A stretch of DNA of 40,790 nucleotides from Hydrogenophaga sp. (GTDB lineage: Bacteria; Pseudomonadota; Gammaproteobacteria; Burkholderiales; Burkholderiaceae_C): contig JAGKSX010000027.1 of assembly GCA_018993155.1 (NCBI GenBank), forward strand, positions 1 through 40,790. Reading direction: 5' to 3'. Numbering within the stretch: position 1 is the stretch's first letter; each line of letters begins with the position of its first letter. Positions 1 through 7,989 of the stretch are shown piece by piece. The notes below the pieces were generated by a model. The model saw only the letters and a program-made list of their open reading frames with translations. It did not search any database and was not told the DNA's origin. A program made the position numbers and the translations under genes.

Positions 1-1
1 G

Positions 2-415
2 CGCAGCGCCGACTGGACCGGCTTCCTGCAGGAGATGTATGGCAACGAACCGCCGCTGTGGAGCGACTCGCTGCGCGGCGCCGCGCGCCTGCGCGTGATC
101 GTCAATGCCTTCACGCGGCTGCGCTTCTGCACCGCGCAGGGCGTGATGGAGTTCGACACCAAGGACAGCGCGGGCGCGGCGCCCGAGGGCTTCATGCCCT
201 GGTTCGACGTGCCGGGCCGGCGCACCGAAGGCGTGCCGATTGCGTTCGGCCACTGGTCCACGCTGGGCGCAGTGCAGCGCCACGACCTGCAGGCGCTGGA
301 CACGGGTTGTGTGTGGGGCGGCTGCCTCACCGCGGCCCGCATCACGGAAGTGCCGGGCGAGGTGGAGCGGATCTCGGTGCGCTGCGAGCAGGCCAGCAAG
401 CCTGGCAAGCGCTGA
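2..415 (+). CDS. apaH: Bis(5'-nucleosyl)-tetraphosphatase (symmetrical), C-terminal part
   Basis: ApaH hydrolyses diadenosine tetraphosphate (Ap4A) to two ADP in the cytoplasm. The gene runs in from before base 1: the frame is open from base 2 (reads RSADWTGFLQE before the first Met), so about 137 codons are visible, roughly half of the usual 270-280 residues. The visible part carries family features: MYGNEPPLW, a Thr-Arg-Leu-Arg-Phe-Cys stretch, the FGHWSTLG motif and the C-terminal ALDTGCVWGG box of the metallophosphoesterase fold. The N-terminal metal-binding GDxHG and GDxxxRG motifs must lie outside the window. It converges on rhlE, whose stop is 49 bases away. Identification is from recognised motifs; the partial state is simply the window edge. 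Confidence 0.93.
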   Translation, partial: RSADWTGFLQEMYGNEPPLWSDSLRGAARLRVIVNAFTRLRFCTAQGVMEFDTKDSAGAAPEGFMPWFDVPGRRTEGVPIAFGHWSTLGAVQRHDLQALDTGCVWGGCLTAARITEVPGEVERISVRCEQASKPGKR

Positions 416-421
416 AGGCGT

Positions 422-437
422 GGCGGCGAAAGCCGCC
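422..437. terminator. Hairpin between convergent apaH and rhlE
   Basis: GGCGGC-GAAA-GCCGCC forms a 6-bp stem with a GNRA-type tetraloop seven bases after the apaH stop. A smaller AGGGC/GCCCT hairpin (453-465) adjoins the rhlE stop. Neither has a clear T-run, so a bidirectional terminator role is inferred only from the convergent position. Confidence 0.3.
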
Positions 438-464
438 TGGCAGGCTCAGGCAAGGGCTTCGCCC

Positions 465-1958
465 TCAGCTTTCCTGAGCCGGCGCCGGTGCGGGGGCGCT
501 CTTGAACAAGGCCGGCACCTTGCGGCGCGTCTTGATGTTGGGCGAGGCCGTGCGCGCGGCGGCGCGCTGCGACACCTCCCACGACGGCGGCGTCTCGCTG
601 ACGGCGCTCGGTTCGTAAGGCTTGTCGAACAACGGATCGGCCGGCGCGCGCGGTGCGCGGCTCGGGCGCGAGTCGGAGGCGCTTCGCGCTTCGCGCGGGG
701 TGCGGCTTTCGCGGCTCTCACGGATGGCCCGGCTCTCGCGGCGCTCGGCGTCCTGCCCTTCGGGCTGCTGCCAGGCGCGCTGACCATCGTTGAAGCGGCC
801 CGCCGGGCGGCGGTCGGCCTCGAACTCCAGCGCTTCGAGTTCGAGCTTCTTGCCCAGCAGCTTTTCCAGGTCGCCCATGAGGCGCGTGTCGCGCCCGCTC
901 ACGAACGACACCGCCAGGCCCGAAGCGCCCGCGCGGCCGGTGCGGCCGATGCGGTGCACGTAGTCCTCGGCGTTGAACGGGATGTCGAAGTTGAACACCG
1001 CCGGCACGTCCTTGATGTCCAGGCCGCGCGCGGCCACGTCGGTGCAGACCAGCAGGTCCACCGCACCGGTCTTGAAGGCTTCCAGGGCCTTGAGGCGCTC
1101 GTCCTGGCTCTTGTCGCCGTGCAGGGCCGTGGTGTTGAGGCCTTCGCGCTCCAGCGAACGCGCCAGGCGCGCGCAACCGAGCTTGCTGTTGACGAACACG
1201 AAGGCCTGCTTGAGGCCGCGCTCGCGCAGGATCTGCTTGAGGATGCCGCGCTTGTCGTCGTCTTCCACGCGGTAGAAATGCTGCTCCACGGTGGACGCCG
1301 TGGCGTTGGAGCGCGCCACCTCGATGGTCACCGGGTCCTGCAGGTAGCTGTTGGCCAGGCGCTTGATCTCGGGCGAGAAGGTGGCCGAGAACAGCAGCGT
1401 GGTGCGCTGCTTGGGCAGGTAGCTCAGGATGCGCTGCAGGTCGGGCAGGAAGCCGATGTCCAGCATGCGGTCGGCCTCGTCGAGCACCACGTACTCGACC
1501 TGGTTGAGCACGCAGTTCTTGGCCTCGATGTGGTCCAGCAGGCGCCCGGGCGTGGCCACCAGCACCTCGACGCCCTTCTTGAGCTCGGCCGTCTGCGGCT
1601 TCATGTCCATGCCGCCGAACACCACCGTGCTGCGCAGGTTGGTGTACTTGGCGTACAGCTTGACCTGCTCGGCCACCTGGTCGGCCAGCTCGCGCGTGGG
1701 CAGCAGCACCAGGGCGCGCACCGGGTGGCGCGCGGGCGAGGTGGAGGCGTTCTCGTGCTTGAGCATGCGCTGCAGCAGCGGCAGCGTGAACGCGGCGGTC
1801 TTGCCGGTGCCGGTCTGGGCAGCGCCCATCACGTCACGGCCTTGCAGCACCACCGGAATCGCCTGCGCCTGGATCGGCGTCATGGTCGCGTAGCCCATTT
1901 CGGCCACGGCTCGCTCAATGGCGGGCGAGAGGGAGAGTTCGGAGAAGGATTGGGTCAT
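465..1958 (-). CDS. rhlE: DEAD-box ATP-dependent RNA helicase, RhlE type
   Basis: A 497-residue cytoplasmic RNA helicase that remodels RNA duplexes, typically in ribosome assembly and mRNA decay. The DEAD-box motifs are present in order: Q-motif region near residues 24-30, Walker A AQTGTGKT (47-54), PTREL (87-91), TPGR (136-139), DEAD (160-163), SAT (191-193), the ARGLDI segment (310-315) and HRIGRTGR (335-342). A basic, low-complexity Arg/Ser-rich tail (about 400-440) and a Pro/Ala-rich end follow the core, as is usual for RhlE; the tail probably binds RNA non-specifically. The ATG at 1958 fits the family N-terminus (MTQSFSELSL). It follows the zinc peptidase on the same strand after a 157-base gap. 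RhlE rather than SrmB or CsdA is preferred from the N-terminus and length. Confidence 0.93.
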   Translation of the reverse strand: MTQSFSELSLSPAIERAVAEMGYATMTPIQAQAIPVVLQGRDVMGAAQTGTGKTAAFTLPLLQRMLKHENASTSPARHPVRALVLLPTRELADQVAEQVKLYAKYTNLRSTVVFGGMDMKPQTAELKKGVEVLVATPGRLLDHIEAKNCVLNQVEYVVLDEADRMLDIGFLPDLQRILSYLPKQRTTLLFSATFSPEIKRLANSYLQDPVTIEVARSNATASTVEQHFYRVEDDDKRGILKQILRERGLKQAFVFVNSKLGCARLARSLEREGLNTTALHGDKSQDERLKALEAFKTGAVDLLVCTDVAARGLDIKDVPAVFNFDIPFNAEDYVHRIGRTGRAGASGLAVSFVSGRDTRLMGDLEKLLGKKLELEALEFEADRRPAGRFNDGQRAWQQPEGQDAERRESRAIRESRESRTPREARSASDSRPSRAPRAPADPLFDKPYEPSAVSETPPSWEVSQRAAARTASPNIKTRRKVPALFKSAPAPAPAQES

Positions 1959-2115
1959 TGGCGGTAAGTTTGGGGGCCCCCAGCCCTGGCCGAGCCAGGC
2001 CCCCCGAGGGGGTGCATCCGTTCTTGGGGCGGCCCGGCGAACGGCTGGTTAGCCCTGTATTGTCGCACTTTGACCGTTTTTCGCCCAAATCCGGGCCGGC
2101 CGCCTCTGGCAGGCC

Positions 2116-3018
2116 TCAGACGCTGCCCGCTTTGAAGGTGTCGCAGGACTGCACGCTGCCGCTTTGCAGCCCCGTGTTGAACCAGCGCTGGCGCTGCGCG
2201 CTGGTGCCGTGGGTGAAGCTGTCGGGCACCACCTGTCCCTGGCTCTTGCGCTGCAAGGCGTCGTCGCCGATCGCGGCGGCGGCGTTCAGCGCCTCCTCCA
2301 CATCGCCCGGCTCCAGGATCGCCTTGTTCTTGTGGTTGTGGTGGGCCCAGATGCCGGCAAAACAATCGGCCTGCAGCTCCAGCCGCACCGACAGCGCGTT
2401 GTACTCGCGCTCGCCCACGCGCCGGCGCGCCTGTTCCATCTGGTCGGTGATGCCCATGAGGTTCTGCACGTGGTGGCCGACCTCGTGCGCGATCACGTAG
2501 GCTTGGGCAAAGTCGCCCGGTGCGCCGAGCTGGCGGCGCAGGGTGTCGTAGAAGCTCAGGTCGATGTAGACCTTCTGATCGCCCGGGCAGTAGAACGGGC
2601 CCATGGCCGACTGGCCGGTGCCGCAGGCCGTGGGCGTGGCGCCCCGGAACAGCACGAGGCGCGGTTTCTGGTACTGCGCGCCGGCTTGCTGGAACACCTG
2701 GCCCCACACGTCCTCCGTGCCGCCGAGCACGGCGGCCACGAACTTGCCCATGTCGTCGGTGGGCGCCTGTGTCGGGCCCTGGGTGGTCTCCACCTGGGCC
2801 GTGGGTGCGCCATCGCCCACGCCGCCGAGCACGCCGAGGATGGTCATGGGGTTGATGCCGAAGATCCAGCCCGCGACCAGCGCGACCGCGATGGTGCCCA
2901 GGCCGATGCCGCGCCCGCCCACGCGCCGGCCGCCGCCCAGGCCGCCGAGCCCGCCGCCGCCGGGGTCGGCGCGGCGGTCTTCGATCTGATCGGACTGGCG
3001 GTTGTTTTCCCACTTCAT
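2116..3018 (-). CDS. Neutral zinc metallopeptidase, YpfJ family
   Basis: A 300-residue protein of the YpfJ/KPN_02809 family of predicted neutral zinc peptidases. A Gly-rich, charged N-terminus is followed by one membrane segment (about 38-68), so it is likely anchored with the catalytic part outside the cytoplasm. The HEVGH zinc motif is at 178-182, and a downstream LELQADCF segment (Glu about 214) probably gives the third ligand. The frame stays open well upstream (to 4014), but the ATG at 3018 starts the family-typical MKWENNRQSD; upstream codons read as the shadow of the desaturase gene. Its substrate is not known. It lies between the desaturase and rhlE on the same strand, with spacing that allows separate promoters. 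Confidence 0.9.
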   Translation of the reverse strand: MKWENNRQSDQIEDRRADPGGGGLGGLGGGRRVGGRGIGLGTIAVALVAGWIFGINPMTILGVLGGVGDGAPTAQVETTQGPTQAPTDDMGKFVAAVLGGTEDVWGQVFQQAGAQYQKPRLVLFRGATPTACGTGQSAMGPFYCPGDQKVYIDLSFYDTLRRQLGAPGDFAQAYVIAHEVGHHVQNLMGITDQMEQARRRVGEREYNALSVRLELQADCFAGIWAHHNHKNKAILEPGDVEEALNAAAAIGDDALQRKSQGQVVPDSFTHGTSAQRQRWFNTGLQSGSVQSCDTFKAGSV

Positions 3019-3089
3019 GGCATGGCTCCTCGGCGACCTCGGTACGGGTGCGGGTATCCCATTATGAAGCGGGCATGGCCCCGCCGGAC

Positions 3090-4202
3090 TCAGGCGACGG
3101 CGGGTGCGCTGGCGCTGGTGGGGCGGCCCTGGAAGTCGGTCCAGCAGCGCCGGCCGAAGTCGTAGAGCTTGCAGCGGCGCGCGGTGTCGAAGTACCAGCG
3201 CCACGAGAAGCGCTGCACGATGACGCGGCCCGGCAGCGCATCCTCCAACAGGCGCTGCACGCCCTCGAGCTGGTAGAGGGGGATGCTCATGTCCACATGG
3301 TGCGCGGTGTGCTCCATGATGTGGTGCAGCAGTGCGCCGATGCGCAAAGGGAAGGTGAGGTGCACCGTGGTCGAGACAAAGGGCGCCGCGCGGCCCCAGG
3401 CGGCCTTGTCGTCGTGCCACTGCACCGCCGTGTGCGTGTGGTGCACGTAGACCACGAAACCGATCATGGCGTTCCAGAACAGAAAGGGCACGGCAAAGCC
3501 CGTGGCCAGCAGCAGCCAGACCGACTGGCCCGTGGCCGAGGCGGCGGCCACCAGGCCGCCGATCCAGGCCAGCGCGCAGGCGCTGACGAACACGCCGTCC
3601 CACACGAACTCGGCGCGCCGCGTGCCCAGGTAGGTCTTGCGCGGGAAGAACATGCGGTGCCACCACATCTCCACCAGGTAGTACAGCGCCGGACCGAAGC
3701 CGCTGCGGTACGCGCGCTCCAGGGCGCGGCGCATCGGCGAGAGCGCGGCGAACTCCTCGCGCGTGAGCGGCGCCCACACGAAGTCCACGCCCTTGAGGTT
3801 GGTGTAGCCGTGGTGCACCACGTTGTGCCCCACTTCCCACAGGCTGTAGGGCGTGAGCGAGGGCAGCATGGCGATGCGGCCCAGCACGCGGTTCAGCCCC
3901 CGGTGCGGCGTGTAGCTCTGGTGGCAGGCGTCGTGGCCGATGATGAACAGCCGCCCGATCATGAAGCCCGCCGCCAGGCCGCACAGCAGCTTGGCCCACA
4001 CCGCAGCGAACCACACGGTGCCGGCCATGAGCGCGGCGAAGACCACCCAGTCGAACACCAGCAGCGCGATCGCGTGCGCGGTCCGCCGCTCGACGAGCGG
4101 GGCGAGCCAGCCGCGGATCACCTTGCGGTGCGGCAGCGGCTGGCCAGCGGGGATGGGGGCGGGAGAGGAGAAACCGGGCGGGTTGCGTGACATGCCCGGC
4201 AT
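3090..4202 (-). CDS. Fatty acid desaturase (membrane di-iron type)
   Basis: A 370-residue integral membrane desaturase that introduces a double bond into acyl chains using O2 and an electron donor. Histidine boxes that bind the di-iron centre are HDACH (90-94), HNVVHH (126-131) and HTAHH (298-302), with an extra HHTHT cluster (254-258). Hydrophobic segments lie near 43-85 and 205-252, giving the usual paired membrane spans between boxes 2 and 3. The His spacing resembles the DesA/omega-6 acyl-lipid group more than delta-9 acyl-CoA desaturases, but regiospecificity cannot be read here. ATG at 4202 or at 4193 (MSRNPPG) are both possible; neither has a strong ribosome-binding site. A possible FNR-type site lies just upstream. 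Confidence 0.87.
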   Translation of the reverse strand: MPGMSRNPPGFSSPAPIPAGQPLPHRKVIRGWLAPLVERRTAHAIALLVFDWVVFAALMAGTVWFAAVWAKLLCGLAAGFMIGRLFIIGHDACHQSYTPHRGLNRVLGRIAMLPSLTPYSLWEVGHNVVHHGYTNLKGVDFVWAPLTREEFAALSPMRRALERAYRSGFGPALYYLVEMWWHRMFFPRKTYLGTRRAEFVWDGVFVSACALAWIGGLVAAASATGQSVWLLLATGFAVPFLFWNAMIGFVVYVHHTHTAVQWHDDKAAWGRAAPFVSTTVHLTFPLRIGALLHHIMEHTAHHVDMSIPLYQLEGVQRLLEDALPGRVIVQRFSWRWYFDTARRCKLYDFGRRCWTDFQGRPTSASAPAVA

Positions 4203-4228
4203 GCTATCGGCCGGGTTGCCCGGCCGCC

Positions 4229-4242
4229 TTGACCTGGGTCAA
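4229..4242. promoter_or_regulatory. FNR/Anr-like palindrome upstream of the desaturase
   Basis: TTGACCTGGGTCAA has perfect TTGACC/GGTCAA arms and closely resembles the TTGAT-N4-ATCAA sites of the FNR/Anr/FixK family, with C/G in place of T/A at the fifth position of each half. It lies 26 bases before the desaturase ATG and 13 bases after the dcd stop. A 7-bp GC hairpin (4209-4225, GGCCGGG/CCCGGCC) sits between it and the start codon. Oxygen control of an O2-consuming enzyme would make sense, but no promoter hexamers were assigned. Confidence 0.4.
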
Positions 4243-4255
4243 GGCGCACGAACCG

Positions 4256-4822
4256 TCAAGCTTTGGGCAAGGTCACGCCGACCTGGCCCTGGTACTTGCC
4301 GCCCCGGTCCTTGTAGGAGGTCTCGCAGACCTCGTCGCTCTCGAAGAACAGCACCTGGGCGCAGCCCTCGCCCGCGTAGATCTTCGCTGGCAGTGGCGTG
4401 GTGTTGCTGAACTCCAGCGTCACATAGCCCTCCCACTCGGGCTCGAAGGGCGTGACGTTGACGATGATGCCGCAGCGCGCGTAGGTGCTCTTGCCCAGGC
4501 AGATGGTGAGCACGTTGCGCGGGATGCGGAAGTACTCCACCGTGCGCGCCAGCGCAAAGCTGTTGGGCGGGATCACGCAGACGTCCTTGTTGATGTCCAC
4601 GAAGCTGTTCTCGTCGAAATTCTTCGGGTCCACCACGGTGCTGTGGATGTTGGTGAACACCTTGAATTCCGGCGCGCAACGGATGTCGTAGCCGTAGCTC
4701 GACGTGCCGTAGCTGATCACCTTCTTGCCATCCACCGCCCGCACCTGGTTGGGCTCGAACGGTTCGATCAGGCCGTGTTGTTCGGCCATGCGGCGGATCC
4801 ATTTGTCGCTTTTGATGCTCAT
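4256..4822 (-). CDS. dcd: dCTP deaminase
   Basis: A 188-residue homotrimeric cytoplasmic enzyme that converts dCTP to dUTP, feeding dUTPase and thymidylate synthesis. The N-terminus ([14 protein letters not shown]), the SYGYDIR segment, the VDPKNFDE stretch and the [10 protein letters not shown] box (the Ser-x-x-Ala-Arg active-site region) are typical of proteobacterial Dcd, as is the length. The ATG at 4822 matches the family start. It is divergent from the GbsR-like gene, with 116 bases between the two starts, and precedes the desaturase on the same strand with a 53-base gap. Nothing unusual was seen. Confidence 0.95.
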   Translation of the reverse strand: MSIKSDKWIRRMAEQHGLIEPFEPNQVRAVDGKKVISYGTSSYGYDIRCAPEFKVFTNIHSTVVDPKNFDENSFVDINKDVCVIPPNSFALARTVEYFRIPRNVLTICLGKSTYARCGIIVNVTPFEPEWEGYVTLEFSNTTPLPAKIYAGEGCAQVLFFESDEVCETSYKDRGGKYQGQVGVTLPKA

Positions 4823-4890
4823 GGGGCGCGATTGTAGGTGGCGCGCCCACCGGTCCCGGACTGCGGAGAGTCCCCAGGAAATTACCGGAA

Positions 4891-4908
4891 TTTCAGTAAT
4901 TACTGAAA
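4891..4908. promoter_or_regulatory. Perfect 18-bp palindrome, candidate operator of the GbsR-like regulator
   Basis: TTTCAGTAATTACTGAAA is a perfect palindrome (9-bp arms, no spacer) in an AT-rich island 30 bases before the regulator's ATG, between divergent dcd and the gbsR-cydAB unit. Perfect dyads next to MarR/GbsR-family genes are commonly autoregulatory sites. Binding is inferred. Confidence 0.6.
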
Positions 4909-4938
4909 ATTCAGGTCGAAACAGCTACATTTCCGGGC

Positions 4939-5538
4939 ATGCCACTGCAAGACCACCTCCCCCCCCTCAACCGCGAGTTCGTTGCCCACTTTGGAGAAAT
5001 GGGCAGCCGCTGGGGCATCAACCGCACCGTGGGGCAGATCTACGCCCTGCTCTTCATTTCACCCAACGCGCTCAACGCCGACGAGATCGCCGAGACGCTG
5101 GAGTTCTCGCGCTCGAACGTCAGCATGGGTCTGAAGGAATTGCAGGCCTGGCGGCTGGTGCGCCTGCGCCACCAGCCGGGCGACCGGCGCGAGTACTTCG
5201 AGGCGCCGGCCGATGTGTGGGAGATCTTCCGCGTGCTGGCCGAGGAGCGCCGCCGCCGCGAAGTGGAACCCACCCTTTCGATGCTGCGCACCGCACTGCT
5301 GGAAACGCCCAAGACCGACGCCGAGCGCCACGCGCAGGCCCGCATGCGCGAGATGCACGACCTGATCGACCGCCTCATGACCTGGTTCGACGACGTGCAG
5401 AAGCTGGCCCCCGAAACCGCGATGCAGCTGATGGGCATGGGTGCAACCGTCACGCGCGTGCTCGAACTCAAGGACCGCCTGACGGGCAAGGCGGCGGGCC
5501 GCAGCGCGCGCCCGGAAAAATTGCCCGACGCCGCCTGA
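4939..5538 (+). CDS. GbsR/MarR-family transcriptional regulator
   Basis: A 199-residue winged-helix DNA-binding protein. The N-terminal half has the GbsR pattern (FGEMGSRWGINRTVGQIYALLF, helix-turn-helix DEIAETLEFSRSNVSMGLKELQAW at about 49-72, and the RREYFE wing). The C-terminal half is helical and would serve for dimerisation or sensing (charged helix 95-145). It begins the run gbsR-cydA-cydB: the stop is 34 bases before cydA, so co-transcription is likely and the probable target is the cytochrome bd genes. The upstream palindrome at 4891-4908 suggests autoregulation. GbsR itself senses choline in Bacillus; here the signal is unknown and may be respiratory. No clear Shine-Dalgarno precedes the ATG, which was chosen as the first in-frame Met matching the family start. 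Confidence 0.87.
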   Translation: MPLQDHLPPLNREFVAHFGEMGSRWGINRTVGQIYALLFISPNALNADEIAETLEFSRSNVSMGLKELQAWRLVRLRHQPGDRREYFEAPADVWEIFRVLAEERRRREVEPTLSMLRTALLETPKTDAERHAQARMREMHDLIDRLMTWFDDVQKLAPETAMQLMGMGATVTRVLELKDRLTGKAAGRSARPEKLPDAA

Positions 5539-5572
5539 CCCCCACCAGACAAGAACCCCACGGAGAACCCCC

Positions 5573-6937
5573 ATGGACGCCCTGCTCCTCTCGCGCATCC
5601 AGTTCGCGGCGAACATCAGCTTTCACATCCTGTTCCCGACCATCACGATCGCGATGGGCTGGTTCCTGCTGTACTTCCGCATCCGCCATATCAAGACGCG
5701 CGACCCGGCTTGGGAAGAGGCCTACTACTTCTGGACCAAGGTGTTCGCGCTGAGCTTCGCGCTCGGCGTGGTCTCCGGCATCGTGATGAGCTTCCAGTTC
5801 GGCACCAACTGGCCCGGCTTCATGGAACGGGCCGGCAACATCGCAGGCCCGCTGCTGGGCTACGAGGTGCTGACCGCCTTCTTCCTGGAGGCCAGCTTCC
5901 TGGGCATCATGCTGTTCGGCCGGGGCCGCGTGAGCGAGCGCGTGCACCTGGCCGCCACCTTCCTGGTGGCCTTCGGCACCACCATGTCGGCGTTCTGGAT
6001 CCTGAGCCTGAACTCGTGGATGCAGACGCCCGCGGGCTTCGAGATCGTGGACGGCAAGTTCGTCGCGGTCGACTGGTTCGCCGTGGTATTCAACCCCTCC
6101 TTCCCCTACCGCCTGGCGCACAAGCTGCTGGCCTCGGCGCTCACGGCCTCGTTCCTCATCGCCGGCCTCTGCGCCTGGCAGCTCATCAAGGGCAGCGCCA
6201 CCGGCGGCACGCACAAGGCCTTGCGCACGGCCATCATCGCCGCCTCGGTGGCCATGCCACTGCAGTTCCTGGCCGGCGACATGCACGGGCTGAATACCCT
6301 GGAGCACCAGCCCGCCAAGATCGCGGCGCTCGAGGGCATCTGGCACACCGAGAAGAGCGCGCCGCTCACGCTGTTCGGCATTCCCGACGAGGCCGCCGGC
6401 ACCACGCACTACGCGGTGAAAATTCCCAAGATGGCGAGCCTCATCCTGGCGCACGACGCCGACGCCGAACTCAAGGGCCTCAACGAATTCCCGAACGCCC
6501 ACCCACCGGTGGCGCCGATCTTCTGGGCCTTTCGCGTGATGGTCGGCGTGGGCACGCTGATGCTGGTCGTGGCCTGGGCCTCGGCCTGGATGCTCTGGCG
6601 CCGGCGCCGCCAGGCGCAGGGCTCGCTGGACCTGCCCAAACCCGCGCTGTACGTGCTGGCGGGCATGACCTTCTCGGGCTGGCTGGCCACGCTGTCGGGC
6701 TGGTACGTCACCGAGATCGGCCGCCAGCCCTTCCTGGTCTACGGCCACCTGCGCACCGCCGACCTGGTCACCAACACCCCCTCGCCCATGATCGCGGCCA
6801 CGCTCACGGCCTACCTCATCGTGTATGGCCTCCTGCTCATCACCTACGTCGGCGTGCTCAAGTACATGGCCGAACACCCGTTCAAACATGCCCCCGAAGC
6901 ACCCCACGGCGCCGAACTCGGCAAGGCCGGCGTCTGA
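5573..6937 (+). CDS. cydA: Cytochrome bd-type quinol oxidase subunit I (short Q-loop, CIO-like)
   Basis: Subunit I of the membrane quinol oxidase that reduces O2 to water at high affinity. It has 454 residues against about 520 in E. coli CydA, so it belongs to the short-Q-loop, cyanide-insensitive-oxidase (CioA) class. Recognisable residues are His18 (NISFHILFPT, heme b595 ligand), Glu98 and Glu106 (GYEVLTAFFLEAS, proton path), His183 (LAHKLL, heme b558) and Met365 before the GRQPF motif (383-387) of the quinol site. Multiple membrane spans cover the chain. A GGAGAA ribosome-binding site sits seven bases before the ATG. The next gene, cydB, follows after 18 bases. No CydX-like small ORF fits in the 23 bases after cydB, and no cydDC assembly genes are in the window. 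Confidence 0.95.
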   Translation: MDALLLSRIQFAANISFHILFPTITIAMGWFLLYFRIRHIKTRDPAWEEAYYFWTKVFALSFALGVVSGIVMSFQFGTNWPGFMERAGNIAGPLLGYEVLTAFFLEASFLGIMLFGRGRVSERVHLAATFLVAFGTTMSAFWILSLNSWMQTPAGFEIVDGKFVAVDWFAVVFNPSFPYRLAHKLLASALTASFLIAGLCAWQLIKGSATGGTHKALRTAIIAASVAMPLQFLAGDMHGLNTLEHQPAKIAALEGIWHTEKSAPLTLFGIPDEAAGTTHYAVKIPKMASLILAHDADAELKGLNEFPNAHPPVAPIFWAFRVMVGVGTLMLVVAWASAWMLWRRRRQAQGSLDLPKPALYVLAGMTFSGWLATLSGWYVTEIGRQPFLVYGHLRTADLVTNTPSPMIAATLTAYLIVYGLLLITYVGVLKYMAEHPFKHAPEAPHGAELGKAGV

Positions 6938-6955
6938 CCGAACGGAGAACACCCC

Positions 6956-7966
6956 ATGAACATGACCACCTGGGCCGAAGTGCTCCCTCTCATCTTCCTG
7001 GCCGTGATGGGCCTGGCCCTGCTGGCCTACGTGATCCTCGACGGCTACGACCTCGGCGTGGGCCTGCTGCTGCCCCTGGCCGAGAGCAAGGAGCAGAAGG
7101 ACACCATGATCTCCAGCATCGGCCCGTTCTGGGACGCCAACGAAACCTGGTTGGTGCTCGGTGTCGGCGTGCTGCTGGTGGCCTTTCCGATGGCCCACGG
7201 GCTGGTGCTGCAGGCGCTCTACCTGCCGGTGGCGGTGATGCTGATCGGGCTGATCCTGCGCGGCGTGGCGTTCGACTTCCGTGTGAAGGCGCCCACGAAA
7301 TACGTGCCGTTCTGGAACCGCGCCTTCTTCGTCGGCTCGCTGCTCGCCAGTGCCTCGCAGGGCTGGATGCTGGGCAGCTACATCACAGGCTTCGACCAGG
7401 GCTGGCTGGGCCTGGCATTCAGCCTGGGCATCGCGCTCACGCTGCCGGCGGCCTACATCCTGCTCGGCGCGGGCTGGCTGATCATGAAGACCGAAGGCGA
7501 GCTGCAGACCCACGCGGTGCGCTGGGCGGCCCGCGTGCTGTGGCCCATGGGTTTCGCGCTGGTGGCGATCTCGGTGGCCACACCGCTGGTGAACCCTGGC
7601 GTGGTGGCGAAGTGGTTCAGCGTGCCCGAGGTGTTCGGTCTGATGCCGATCCCCCTGAGCTGCGCGATCGCCTTCTTCGCGGTGCGCTGGGTGGTCACGC
7701 ACCCCAATGTGGTGAAGGCGGGTTATGGCTGGGTGGTGTTCGCGGCCACCGTGCTGATCTTCGTGCTGGCCTTCTTCGGCCTGGCATACAGCATCTTCCC
7801 CGACATCGTGATCGGCCGCATGAACGTGTGGCAGGCGGCCGTGTCCACCGGCTCGCTCACCGTCATCTTCATCGGCGTGGCCATCACGCTGCCGGTGATC
7901 ATCATCTACACCATCTACATGTACCGCGTGTTCTGGGGCAAGGCGCGGGCACTGACCTACAACTGA
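6956..7966 (+). CDS. cydB: Cytochrome bd-type quinol oxidase subunit II
   Basis: Subunit II, structural partner of CydA, with 336 residues and about eight hydrophobic spans. The N-terminal VILDGYDLGVG segment is the CydB hallmark, and FWDANETWLVLG and the PxxxxLxGAGWLIMKTEG-like region (about 165-180) agree with the family. A GGAGAA ribosome-binding site precedes the ATG at 6956 and the gap to cydA is only 18 bases, so the two are co-translated in equal amounts. It ends 23 bases from the convergent histidine kinase gene. No heme ligand is expected in this subunit. Assignment is firm; the short-Q-loop partner implies the CioB subgroup. Confidence 0.95.
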   Translation: MNMTTWAEVLPLIFLAVMGLALLAYVILDGYDLGVGLLLPLAESKEQKDTMISSIGPFWDANETWLVLGVGVLLVAFPMAHGLVLQALYLPVAVMLIGLILRGVAFDFRVKAPTKYVPFWNRAFFVGSLLASASQGWMLGSYITGFDQGWLGLAFSLGIALTLPAAYILLGAGWLIMKTEGELQTHAVRWAARVLWPMGFALVAISVATPLVNPGVVAKWFSVPEVFGLMPIPLSCAIAFFAVRWVVTHPNVVKAGYGWVVFAATVLIFVLAFFGLAYSIFPDIVIGRMNVWQAAVSTGSLTVIFIGVAITLPVIIIYTIYMYRVFWGKARALTYN

Positions 7967-7989
7967 ACCCGCGCCGCCGCTTCAACCGC

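Noticed and set aside
1959-2115. A further copy of the post-stop repeat between the zinc peptidase and rhlE
   Set aside because: The gap has CACCCCCTCGGGGGGG and a GCCTGGCTCGGCCAGG-like stem but lacks the CCGGCAAAGCCGG dyad and the shared order, so it was not counted as a copy.
2116-4014. A 632-codon frame suggesting a long N-terminal extension of the zinc peptidase
   Set aside because: The extra part is the out-of-frame shadow of the desaturase gene; the family start is at 3018.
5468-7702. A 744-codon open frame on the minus strand across gbsR and cydAB
   Set aside because: It is antisense to three clear genes and is rich in His, Gln, Arg and Gly, as expected of a GC-rich shadow frame; no domain is recognisable.
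7967-7989. A possible cydX small subunit gene after cydB
   Set aside because: Only 23 bases separate cydB from the convergent kinase gene, too short for CydX.
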